NCBI GenBank assembly: GCA_949289625.1 | Contig: CASEPH010000151.1 | Coordinates: 1-16,492 of the forward strand | From: an uncultured Clostridia bacterium | GTDB taxonomy: Bacteria > Bacillota_A > Clostridia > Oscillospirales > Oscillospiraceae | Length of the DNA: 16,492 nt | Direction: 5' to 3' | Shown: positions 7,608-14,252 of the stretch, piece by piece | Position numbering within the stretch: the first letter of the stretch is position 1 | Layout of the letters: every line of letters begins with the position of its first letter | The notes under the pieces: generated by a model | Databases searched by the model: none | Told to the model about the DNA's origin: nothing | What the model saw: the letters and a program-made list of their open reading frames with translations, nothing else | Program-made: the position numbers and the translations under genes

Positions 7608-7808
7608 ATGAAGAAAAAACAGGCCTGCCTTGTCTTGGCGGCGTTGGTGAGCATCTGCTGCCTGATCTGCCTCATCGCCACAATTTCCGGTGTGGCGGCA
7701 GCCTTGCAGTCTGGAGGAAGCATTCCCACGGGTATGATCTTTCTCTTTTGTGTGACCCTCTTATGTACGGTGATGATCTGGAAAGGCGTCCGGGAGATGG
7801 AAGAATAG
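7608..7808 (+). CDS. Small two-helix membrane protein, unknown function
   Basis: The 66-aa product has a basic start (MKKKQ), a hydrophobic segment at about residues 6-33 and a second at about 43-60, and a charged tail (WKGVREMEE). It is therefore a likely two-span membrane protein with both ends inside. The ATG at 7608 lies 4 nt past the aldo/keto reductase stop. The ribosome binding site is weak, so it may depend on coupled translation. I do not recognise a family. The strong terminator 17 nt later supports it as the last gene of the udp unit. Confidence 0.6.
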   Translation: MKKKQACLVLAALVSICCLICLIATISGVAAALQSGGSIPTGMIFLFCVTLLCTVMIWKGVREMEE

Positions 7809-7825
7809 CGTTATTTGGTGAGATA

Positions 7826-7867
7826 GGAAAAGAGGATCGAAGCCTTTTGGCTCTGATCCTCTTTTCC
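7826..7867. terminator. Long bidirectional-type terminator after the udp unit
   Basis: A perfect 13-bp inverted repeat (7826-7838 and 7855-7867) encloses a second small stem AGCC/GGCT with a TTTT loop (7841-7852). A-rich 5' and T-rich 3' flanks lie within the outer stem, so it can act on both strands. It ends the udp transcript and insulates the next regulator gene. Confidence 0.85.
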
Positions 7868-7919
7868 TTGTAAATCAAGGACTTTCCAAATGGTCGAGTG
7901 AGAAAATGACCCTAAGTTC

Positions 7920-7948
7920 TTGACTTTTCTACAGGTGTTTTCTATGAT
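7920..7948 (+). promoter_or_regulatory. Sigma-A promoter of the XRE membrane regulator
   Basis: TTGACT (7920-7925), a 17-bp spacer and TATGAT (7943-7948) are followed 46 nt later by the gene start. Confidence 0.75.
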
Positions 7949-7994
7949 GCAAACAGTCTTGCAAGGCCTATCCATAACAAGGAGGGACTTATTG

Positions 7995-9395
7995 ATGGAG
8001 AATAAAAAATCCTTCGGCGCCTACATCATGAAACGGCGGAAGGAGCTGGGGATGACCCAGAAGGAGTTTGCCGAAAAGCTGTTTGTCACGGATTCTGCCG
8101 TGAGCAAATGGGAGCGGGGGCTGGCCTATCCCGACATCACCCTGCTGCAGAGTATATGCGCCATTTTGGACATTACGGAAAAGGAACTGCTGTCCTCAGC
8201 GGAGGATGTGGAGGGACGTCGGGCCGAGCAGCTGGCCCGCAAATATCTCCGGCTGACCCGGAATTACCGGCTGGCCCAGGGAATCCTATATGGAACCATC
8301 GCCCTGGCCTGCCTGATCGGGAATCTGGCGGCAGAGCATACGCTGGACTGGTTTTGGATTGTGTTGATGGCAGAGGGCATGGCGGCTTCGGTGACGTTGG
8401 TGCCTGTGCTGGTGCCGGAGCGACTGCGCGGCGTTGCCTGTCTCGGCAGCTTTACGGGGTTTTTGCTGCTTTTGTTGGCGGTGTGCTGCATATATACAGG
8501 TGGAGATTGGTTCTTTTTGGGTGCGACAGGGGTGCTCTTTGGTATGGGACTGTTTTTCACCCCCTATATTTTGCGAAAACTACCGCTTCCCGAACAAATT
8601 TCAGAACGCAAAACCTCTGTATACATTGCAGTGGAAACAGCCCTTCTGGTGCTTCTACTGGGTGCAGGCTGTATCTATGACGGTGGTAGTTGGTTCTTCC
8701 TGGCGGCTGCAGGGGTGCTCTTTGGTGTTTGGCTGACGCTGGGGCCGGTAATGCTCCGGCAATTGCCACTGCAAGGACACAGAGGGCTTGCTTATGTTGC
8801 TGTGGCTACCGTTCTTCTACTGCTTCTTTTGGGAGTAAGTTGCCTGTATGAAGGTGCTAATTGGTATTTTACGGCTGCATTTTGGTCGGTTTTTGGGATC
8901 GCGCTGGTCTGTCTGCCCTTTGTGATGGGACAGATTCCTTGGCCGGAACCGATGAAAGACCATAAAGCTCTGATTTATTTTGGAATCCTGTCGGTGTTTC
9001 TTCTGCTGGGGCTGGCCCTGGAGGGCTGGGGAGATTGGTTCCCGCTGCCGGGACTGCCGGTAGCTTTGTTGTGTCTAGTGCTGCCCTGGATGTGGCTGGG
9101 GGCTGGACGATATTTGCCCGTCAATGGATGGTTTCGGGCTGGCGTTGGATTCCTGGCCACAGGCCTGTGGGCCTATCTTGCGCCCTGGTGCTTGGATCGG
9201 ATTCTGCTGGCCTGCGGATGGATTGGAGATCAGCCTTTTTCCCTTCGCATCCCCGTAGATTTTTCCAACTGGCAGGACGCGGAACTGGTGACTGGAAACG
9301 TTTTGGTGCTGATTTATCTTGGTTTTGGGCTGCTGGCGCTGATATGCGTAGCCTTGGGAATCTGGAAGCACAGGCAACATGTCGGGAAGGGATAG
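7995..9395 (+). CDS. XRE-family regulator fused to a multi-span membrane domain with four related units
   Basis: The 466-aa protein has an N-terminal XRE/Cro helix-turn-helix (about residues 7-62; GMTQKEFAEKLFVTDSAVSKWERGLAYPDITLLQSICAIL). A short charged linker (63-92) leads into a long hydrophobic domain. Residues 146-376 hold four related units of about 57-61 residues: a Leu-rich helix, a C-x-Y-x-G-G-x-W-F-F-like turn (Trp172, 233, 290, 348), a second helix, then an LRxLPLP-like end. Two more hydrophobic segments follow (about 380-408 and 431-456). The ATG at 7995 has AGGAGG 9 nt upstream. A longer frame beginning at 7920 overlaps the promoter and is rejected. XRE domains on membrane proteins are common in Clostridia, but their signals are largely unknown. 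No partner gene is evident. Confidence 0.85.
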   Translation: MENKKSFGAYIMKRRKELGMTQKEFAEKLFVTDSAVSKWERGLAYPDITLLQSICAILDITEKELLSSAEDVEGRRAEQLARKYLRLTRNYRLAQGILYGTIALACLIGNLAAEHTLDWFWIVLMAEGMAASVTLVPVLVPERLRGVACLGSFTGFLLLLLAVCCIYTGGDWFFLGATGVLFGMGLFFTPYILRKLPLPEQISERKTSVYIAVETALLVLLLGAGCIYDGGSWFFLAAAGVLFGVWLTLGPVMLRQLPLQGHRGLAYVAVATVLLLLLLGVSCLYEGANWYFTAAFWSVFGIALVCLPFVMGQIPWPEPMKDHKALIYFGILSVFLLLGLALEGWGDWFPLPGLPVALLCLVLPWMWLGAGRYLPVNGWFRAGVGFLATGLWAYLAPWCLDRILLACGWIGDQPFSLRIPVDFSNWQDAELVTGNVLVLIYLGFGLLALICVALGIWKHRQHVGKG

Positions 9396-9436
9396 TGAGT
9401 GTTTGGAATGGAATTTCCCAGGCGCAGCCGATGTTG

Positions 9437-9478
9437 AAAAACAGCCCGAAATCCGCCCCATGGACGGGTTTCGGGCTG
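9437..9478 (-). terminator. Rho-independent terminator of the short-chain dehydrogenase gene
   Basis: A perfect 10-bp stem CAGCCCGAAA/TTTCGGGCTG (9442-9451 and 9469-9478) lies 30 nt past the minus-strand stop and is followed on that strand by TTTTTC. On the plus strand there is no T tract, so it would stop the converging XRE gene transcript only weakly. Confidence 0.8.
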
Positions 9479-9508
9479 AAATGCTCCTGCAATAGACGGC
9501 GTTGCGAA

Positions 9509-10270
9509 TCAGAGGGTGGTACCGTGATCCACCACCAGCACCTGTCCGGTGACGGCCTTGGATTCGTCGCTGGCAAAGAACAAAATGGCGTTGGCCTGAT
9601 CCTCCGCCGTGGACTCCGGCAGAGTCATGTTCATATGCTGGGCGCACTGATCGGCAAACCACATAGTAAAGGTGGCCATCTGTTCGGGGGCGTTGAGCTC
9701 CGTGGGGGTGGGGCCGGGGCACACGGCGTTGCAGCGGATGCCCTTGGGCGCGTACTGGATGGCAATGTTCTTCGTCATGCCCAGTACAGCGGATTTTGCT
9801 GCAGAGTAGGAGATGCCGGCGCTGCCGAACACACCGCCGATGGAGGATACGTTGATAATGGAGCCGGCTCCGGTGGCCTCCATATGGGGCAGGGCGTCCT
9901 TGGTCAGGTAGAACAGGGAGGTCTGGTCTGTGGCGACGACGTGATCCCACCATTCGTCATCACATTCTGTGATGGGACGGTGCTTATCCGCAATGCCGGC
10001 GTTGTTCACCAGGATATCGATGCGTCCAAAGGCAGCCATGGTCTCCTCCACAACACGGGTGCAGTCCTGGTGACAGGTCACGTCCGCCTTTACTACGATG
10101 GCGCGGACGCCGTAGCCACGGCAGATTTGGGCAGTTTCCTCCAGTCGGTCCTGTCGTCTGGCACAGAGTACCAGGTCGGCACCCTCCTGGGCAAAACGGA
10201 TGGCGGTAGCCTGGCCAATGCCGGAGCTGGAACCGGTAACGATGGCTACTTTGTGTTCAAGACGTTTCAT
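9509..10270 (-). CDS. Short-chain dehydrogenase/reductase (SDR), possibly hydroxysteroid-type
   Basis: The 253-aa protein is a classical SDR oxidoreductase. It has the cofactor motif TGSSSGIG (12-19), NNAG (89-92), Ser142, and the YSAAK active site (Tyr155, Lys159), followed by IRCNAVCPGPTPTE. Arg38-Arg39 after the second strand suggest NADP(H). The tetrad Asn appears to be Asp115 (ATDQTSLF where NLTSVF is usual). From memory, the start MKRLE.KVAIVT, the PHME..G.GSI stretch and NIA.QYA.K.IRCNAV resemble clostridial 7-alpha-hydroxysteroid dehydrogenase, but the same features occur in generic 3-ketoacyl reductase-like SDRs. AAAGGAAG precedes the ATG by about 7 nt. It is divergent from a LysR regulator, which probably controls it. 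Confidence 0.85.
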   Translation of the reverse strand: MKRLEHKVAIVTGSSSGIGQATAIRFAQEGADLVLCARRQDRLEETAQICRGYGVRAIVVKADVTCHQDCTRVVEETMAAFGRIDILVNNAGIADKHRPITECDDEWWDHVVATDQTSLFYLTKDALPHMEATGAGSIINVSSIGGVFGSAGISYSAAKSAVLGMTKNIAIQYAPKGIRCNAVCPGPTPTELNAPEQMATFTMWFADQCAQHMNMTLPESTAEDQANAILFFASDESKAVTGQVLVVDHGTTL

Positions 10271-10330
10271 GAAGTATCTTCCTTTCTATCAATTGATCTG
10301 AACAAAATATGAAGTGATTATCATGTAGCC

Positions 10331-10359
10331 ACTATATCACTGAATTTATTTGGTTTCAA
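10331..10359 (-). promoter_or_regulatory. Sigma-A promoter of the SDR gene
   Basis: The minus strand shows TTGAAA (10354-10359), a 17-bp spacer and TATAGT (10331-10336). The -35 lies inside the LysR-box inverted repeat, so a bound regulator would directly affect it. Confidence 0.75.
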
Positions 10360-10364
10360 TTCAG
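10340..10364. promoter_or_regulatory. Probable LysR operator (T-N11-A inverted repeat)
   Basis: CTGAATT (10340-10346) and AATTCAG (10358-10364) are perfect 7-bp inverted arms separated by 11 bp, which gives the T-N11-A geometry of LysR-type regulator sites. It overlaps the SDR -35 and lies about 20-45 bp upstream of the lysR promoter. A second, looser pair AGTGAT/ATCACT (10313-10318 and 10336-10341) sits next to it, towards the SDR gene. Confidence 0.7.
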
Positions 10365-10381
10365 ATTATCGAAGCGTATAG

Positions 10382-10410
10382 TTCAAAAATGTTGAAGTAT
10401 ATGCTATAAT
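10382..10410 (+). promoter_or_regulatory. Extended -10 promoter of the LysR regulator gene
   Basis: A perfect TATAAT (10405-10410) is preceded by TGC, forming an extended -10, with a weak TTCAAA -35 at 17 bp (10382-10387). Transcription would begin near 10417, which rules out the ATG at 10409 as the start codon. Confidence 0.75.
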
Positions 10411-10435
10411 GGCAGATGAAATGGAGGCAGATACA

Positions 10436-11392
10436 ATGGAATTCGCAAAACTGAAATATTTTGTCTGTGTAGCCAGCAGTGAGACCATGCAGCAGGCCGC
10501 TGAGGTGCTCAATGTGTCCCAATCGACCCTGAGCATGGCCATTCACGGACTGGAGGAAGAGTTGGGGGTCCAGCTCTTCCAAAAGGTAGGTAGAAAACTT
10601 CAGCTGACAGAGGCAGGCGCTGCCCTGCAGATTGAGGCTTCCGATATTCTCCTGCAGCTGGAAAATATGCGGCACAGGATCGGTCTGTATCGGCAGAATA
10701 CAGAGGGCAGAGTGGCCATCGCTACCGAAGCTCCCGACTTTTGCGCAGAGGCAGAGACCCTTTACCGAAAGCGCAGGCCAAGCTGTAACATTATTCAAGA
10801 TTTGGCCCCACGACAGGCCATTCGGCCCCTGCTGTATTCCGGACAGGTGGACTTTGCCCTGACGCTGTTTGACGACTCGGATTCGGCAGTGGAATCCACC
10901 CTGGTGCTAAAGGAACCAATGCTACTGCTGGTCAATGGGGAACACTGGCTCGCGAATGAGGATCGAATCAACTTTAACCAACTGGGGCAGGAGACGCTGA
11001 TCTCATTGCCTGGGTCCTATGGCTTTCGTTATCTGTGCGAATACTTTTTTTCCATGGTGGGCATTCGTCTGCGGAATATCCATGAGGTCCGGGACCCGGA
11101 GATGACCCCTAGAGCCGTCCACAGCGGCTTCGGGGTGGGGTTTATTCCAAGAAGCGTCTATTTGCAAAGCCAGCAGCAGATGAGCTATGTTCATGTGATC
11201 AAAATCAACGACTCCTTTTGTACCAGGCAGGTCTATTTAACCCGGCTGCGGGACAAGGAATTTTCTGCATCTGCCCAGCGTTTTTTTGACTTTTTAATGG
11301 CCTATGGCCAGTGGACGGATACCCATGGCAGATATCCGCAGCCTGCGGAGCTGGGGGAGATCCAGCCTGATGAACAGGAGGCAGGAGCCTGA
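10436..11392 (+). CDS. LysR-family transcriptional regulator
   Basis: The 318-aa protein has the N-terminal winged helix-turn-helix of LysR regulators (MEFAKLKYFVCVASSETMQQAAEVLNVSQSTLSMAIHGLEEELGVQLFQKVGRKLQLTEAG, residues 1-60) and a periplasmic-binding-like effector domain from about residue 90 to 295. GGAGG lies 8 nt before the ATG at 10436. An in-frame ATG at 10409 lies inside the -10 box and is not used. The gene is divergent from the SDR gene across a shared region with a LysR-box repeat. By family habit it activates the SDR gene in response to a small ligand and represses itself. The ligand cannot be read from the sequence. Confidence 0.92.
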   Translation: MEFAKLKYFVCVASSETMQQAAEVLNVSQSTLSMAIHGLEEELGVQLFQKVGRKLQLTEAGAALQIEASDILLQLENMRHRIGLYRQNTEGRVAIATEAPDFCAEAETLYRKRRPSCNIIQDLAPRQAIRPLLYSGQVDFALTLFDDSDSAVESTLVLKEPMLLLVNGEHWLANEDRINFNQLGQETLISLPGSYGFRYLCEYFFSMVGIRLRNIHEVRDPEMTPRAVHSGFGVGFIPRSVYLQSQQQMSYVHVIKINDSFCTRQVYLTRLRDKEFSASAQRFFDFLMAYGQWTDTHGRYPQPAELGEIQPDEQEAGA

Positions 11393-11394
11393 TT

Positions 11395-11432
11395 CCTTAC
11401 AGTATTGTTCGTTTGCGGGCGAAGGTGTAAGG
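11395..11432 (+). terminator. Hairpin after the lysR gene, possible weak terminator
   Basis: CCTTACA (11395-11401) pairs with TGTAAGG (11426-11432), and inside it TTCG (11408-11411) pairs with CGAA (11420-11423). It begins 3 nt past the lysR stop but has no T tract after it, so efficient termination is doubtful. Confidence 0.35.
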
Positions 11433-11484
11433 TAAATCCATGGCAGATGCCGGCTATGTGGTGATAAAATGATGGGGAAAAGGG

Positions 11485-11513
11485 TTGACAAAGACCAAAA
11501 TGTGTATTATTGT
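11485..11513 (+). promoter_or_regulatory. Distal promoter (P1) of the lipid operon
   Basis: A consensus TTGACA (11485-11490) is 17 bp from TATTGT (11508-11513). The -10 is imperfect and embedded in the TGTATTA repeat array, which suggests regulated use. Confidence 0.55.
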
Positions 11514-11548
11514 ATTACTGTATTAAGAAGCTAGAACAATAATACAAT
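11503..11548. repeat. TGTATTA direct-repeat array with an inverted copy
   Basis: TGTATTA occurs three times at an exact 8-bp period (11503-11509, 11511-11517, 11519-11525). An inverted TAATACA lies at 11540-11546. The second copy and the inverted copy extend to a perfect 9-bp inverted repeat, ATTGTATTA/TAATACAAT (11509-11517 and 11540-11548, 22-bp spacer). The array covers the -10 and start of promoter P1, so an operator role is likely. No known regulator motif was recognised. Confidence 0.6.
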
Positions 11549-11587
11549 TTTTAATGGGCATTTTGAAAAACCTTAAAGGGTTCTTAA

Positions 11588-11616
11588 TTGCACAAAGGTT
11601 GCCCGGTTGATACAAT
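11588..11616 (+). promoter_or_regulatory. Proximal promoter (P2) of the lipid operon
   Basis: TTGCAC (11588-11593), a 17-bp spacer and TACAAT (11611-11616) lie 33 nt before the first gene. Together with P1 this gives tandem promoters. Confidence 0.7.
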
Positions 11617-11649
11617 ACAGATAGAAATGCGCTGGAGAGGAGGGAGACT

Positions 11650-12699
11650 GTGAAGAAGCGAAAATGGGCGCTGAATCTCCTGTTCCTGGGGGCGGTTATG
11701 GGCGCTACGATCTGGGGCGTGTTCCGTGGGAGCGATATGGACAGCCTGCTAAAGCTGGTACGCAGTGCGGATTGGCGATGGTGGCTCCTGGGCTTTGGAC
11801 TGGTGGTGCTGTTTATTGGTGGAGAATCTTTGGTCCTCCATCGTATCATGGGCACGTTACGGACGCCTCATCGGTTGACCCACTGCTTCCTGTATTCCTT
11901 TGTGGGCTTCTTTTTCAGTTGCATTACCCCTTCTGCGGGAGGTGGCCAGCCTGCTCAGGTGTGCTTTATGAAAAAGGATGGGATCAACGCGTCGGTTTCT
12001 GTGCCGGTGCTGATTCTGGTGACCATCACCTATAAGCTGGTGCTGGTACTCTATGGCATAGTGGTGTTTCTACTGCGTCCCGCTGGAGTCATGGCAGCGC
12101 TGGAACCGGTGATCTGGTGGTGTTGGCTTGGCCTGGTGCTCAATGCCCTGTTTGTAGCAGGGGCTCTGGTGCTGATTTTTCGTCCGGGAGCAGTGGAACG
12201 CTGCCTGAGGCTGGGACTGCGGCTATGGGAAAGACTTTCCCATGGAAACAAGCTGGAGCAGCGGATGGAGCGGCTTCAGGTCTGGATGGGAAAATACCGC
12301 AGTGTTGCGGATTGCTTCCAAAGTCACTGGGGTATGATCCTGCGGATCACTGCGCTGACGGTGCTCCAACGCAGTACATTGTTTGCAGTGACCTATGTGG
12401 CCCTACGCTCCTTTGGTATTGCTGGCATCAGCTTGGGTACCGCCATCGTATTACAGGCCATGATCTCTCTGGGGACCGACCTCCTACCGTTGCCTGGCGG
12501 TATGGGGGCCAGTGAGACCATGTTCTTGTGGATCTTTTCGGCCCTATGCGGCGCGGAGCAGGTGCTCCCTGTGTTGCTGGTAAGTCGAGGGATCAGCTAT
12601 TATGGACAGCTGCTGATCAGCGCTGTGTTTACCGTAGCAGCCGTCTTCCTGCTGGGAAGACATGAGAGAGAGGAAGTTGAATATGATCGGTTATTATGA
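11650..12699 (+). CDS. LPG-synthase-TM family (UPF0104-type) integral membrane protein
   Basis: The 349-aa protein has about seven to eight hydrophobic spans and no soluble domain. The family signatures are present: GGESLVLHRIMG (57-68), FFFSCITPSAGGGQPAQVCFMKKDG (87-111) and LPLPGGMGASE (279-289). This is the fold of the N-terminal flippase part of MprF and of the AglD-like proteins, which handle lipids or lipid-linked substrates across the membrane. The catalytic aminoacyl-transfer domain of MprF is absent, so lysyl-PG synthesis is not expected. The GTG start at 11650 has AGGAGG 6 nt upstream. Its end overlaps pssA by 17 nt. Context suggests translocation of a phospholipid such as PE or PS, or of its precursors. 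That is inference. Confidence 0.85.
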   Translation: MKKRKWALNLLFLGAVMGATIWGVFRGSDMDSLLKLVRSADWRWWLLGFGLVVLFIGGESLVLHRIMGTLRTPHRLTHCFLYSFVGFFFSCITPSAGGGQPAQVCFMKKDGINASVSVPVLILVTITYKLVLVLYGIVVFLLRPAGVMAALEPVIWWCWLGLVLNALFVAGALVLIFRPGAVERCLRLGLRLWERLSHGNKLEQRMERLQVWMGKYRSVADCFQSHWGMILRITALTVLQRSTLFAVTYVALRSFGIAGISLGTAIVLQAMISLGTDLLPLPGGMGASETMFLWIFSALCGAEQVLPVLLVSRGISYYGQLLISAVFTVAAVFLLGRHEREEVEYDRLL

Positions 12700-13375
12700 C
12701 TATACGGTGATCCTGACCCTGGTGGGACTATTTTCTTCCGTATTCGGCATGACCCAGGCCATGGACGGTCACTTTCGGATCGCTATTTTATGTCTGGCAG
12801 TTTCCGGATTCTGCGACACCTTTGATGGGAAAATCGCCAGGACCAAAAAGAACCGGACCCAGGAGGAAAAACTTTACGGCATTCAGCTGGACTCCTTGTG
12901 CGACGTGATCTGCTTTGGCATCTTTCCCGCTATGATCTGCTATCTCATGGGACTCAAGAGCATACTGAGTCTGGCGGTCATTGGATACTACTGCATCTGC
13001 GGCGTGATCCGGCTGGGGTTCTTCAACGTGCTGGAGACCAACCGGCAGACCGGCTGTGCCTGTGGAGAAAAGGTATATCATGGGCTGCCGATTACATCCA
13101 TTTCCGTCATACTGCCATTGACCTTTCTTATCAGCTTTGCGGTGACGGAAAACGCATTTCGTCTAGTGCTGCTGTTGATGCTGCTGGTGACTGCCACCCT
13201 GTTTATCGTGGATTTTCGGCTCCGGAAGCCGAAAAACTGGATGCTCACTTGTCTCATTATATTTGTGGCATGCGCAGTTGTAGCGATTATGCTGTTTTCA
13301 CGAGTAAGAATTGCCAAACGGCAGCCCTTCGGGGGACCCATGATCGACAGAATCGTGAGGTACATCAATGAATAG
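12683..13375 (+). CDS. pssA: CDP-diacylglycerol-serine O-phosphatidyltransferase (phosphatidylserine synthase)
   Basis: PssA condenses CDP-diacylglycerol with L-serine to phosphatidylserine and CMP in the membrane. The 230-aa protein has the CDP-alcohol phosphotransferase motif, DTFDGKIAR (Asp45, Asp48) followed by GIQLDSLCD (Gly66, Asp70, Asp74), with 12 residues between AR and G, a length I associate with clostridial PssA. About six to seven hydrophobic segments follow the usual layout. The ATG at 12683 has GAGG 9 nt upstream. An in-frame ATG at 12662 has no good site and would overlap the previous gene more. Its end overlaps psd by 8 nt. The neighbouring decarboxylase identifies serine as the likely head group. 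Confidence 0.92.
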   Translation: MIGYYDYTVILTLVGLFSSVFGMTQAMDGHFRIAILCLAVSGFCDTFDGKIARTKKNRTQEEKLYGIQLDSLCDVICFGIFPAMICYLMGLKSILSLAVIGYYCICGVIRLGFFNVLETNRQTGCACGEKVYHGLPITSISVILPLTFLISFAVTENAFRLVLLLMLLVTATLFIVDFRLRKPKNWMLTCLIIFVACAVVAIMLFSRVRIAKRQPFGGPMIDRIVRYINE

Positions 13376-14252
13376 CCGGCGTCGAGACGGCGTTTTGGTG
13401 ACCACTTATGACGGTCAGGGAAAGCTGATCGAGCGGCTATATGGGACGATGTGGGGCAGAGTTCTGCTCTGGGTTCTGGTACGCCCCTGGGTCAGCAGAT
13501 TGGGCGGATGGTTGCTGGAGCGACGGATTTCTCGGTGGCTGATCCCTGGTTTTATCCGCCGAAATCGGCTGGAACTAAGGGACTATCCGAAGCGGGAATA
13601 CAGATCCTTCAACGACTTTTTTACTAGAAGGATCCTGCCGGAACGGCGGCCTGTGGACATAGAACCGGAACATCTGATTGCGCCCTGTGACGGGAAGCTC
13701 ACAGTTGTTCCTATCTGGCCCGGTACCCGGTTTACCATCAAGGGAGTCTCCTATGACATGGAGTCGCTGCTGCGAGACGAAACATTGGCCAGGCGGTACC
13801 GGGGCGGCATGCTGTTGTTGTTCCGGCTGACGGTGGACGATTACCACCGGTACTGCTACGCTTCGGACGGGATTGTCGGTACTTTGGTGCGGATCCCTGG
13901 GGTATATCATACGGTAAACCCCAGAGCTGCTGCGGCACGGCCCATCTATCGGGAGAACACCCGGGAATATGGCTGCCTGGAGACGGCGTATTTTGGAACC
14001 ATACTGATGATGGAGGTGGGGGCGCTGCTGGTGGGGCGCATCCAAAACCATCCGGTGCAGGGGTTTGTCCAGCGAGGCCAGGAAAAGGGGCTGTTTGCCT
14101 TTGGTGGATCCACGGTGATCCTGGTGCTGGAAAAGGACCGGGTTCAGATGGATGAGGATATTTTGAGAAATTCCGCCGCAGGAGAGGAAACTTTGGTGAG
14201 AATGGGGGAGAAAATTGGAACGGCACAGAAACAAGGTGGGACGTTGGTATGA
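13368..14252 (+). CDS. psd: Phosphatidylserine decarboxylase proenzyme
   Basis: Psd converts phosphatidylserine to phosphatidylethanolamine with a pyruvoyl group made by self-cleavage. The 294-aa protein carries YRSFNDFFTRRI (78-89), the charge-relay Asp in IAPCDGKLT (Asp108), DDYHRYCY (His160), GVYHTVNPRA (His181) and the processing site FGGSTV, where cleavage between Gly247 and Ser248 gives a 47-residue alpha chain. GGST in place of LGST and Cys in place of the second His of the HR.H motif are features I associate with the clostridial type. A hydrophobic or amphipathic stretch near 29-60 may anchor it. The ATG overlaps the pssA stop (ATGAATAG), with GAGG about 9 nt upstream. Confidence 0.95.
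   Translation: MNSRRRDGVLVTTYDGQGKLIERLYGTMWGRVLLWVLVRPWVSRLGGWLLERRISRWLIPGFIRRNRLELRDYPKREYRSFNDFFTRRILPERRPVDIEPEHLIAPCDGKLTVVPIWPGTRFTIKGVSYDMESLLRDETLARRYRGGMLLLFRLTVDDYHRYCYASDGIVGTLVRIPGVYHTVNPRAAAARPIYRENTREYGCLETAYFGTILMMEVGALLVGRIQNHPVQGFVQRGQEKGLFAFGGSTVILVLEKDRVQMDEDILRNSAAGEETLVRMGEKIGTAQKQGGTLV

Noticed and set aside
9035..10312. 425-aa plus-strand reading frame across the XRE end and the SDR gene
   Set aside because: It overlaps two well-supported genes in other frames, crosses the terminator at 9442-9478 and matches no family.
12662..12682. Earlier pssA start at ATG 12662
   Set aside because: No good ribosome binding site is present, and it would add seven charged residues before the conserved start. 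ATG 12683 has better spacing.
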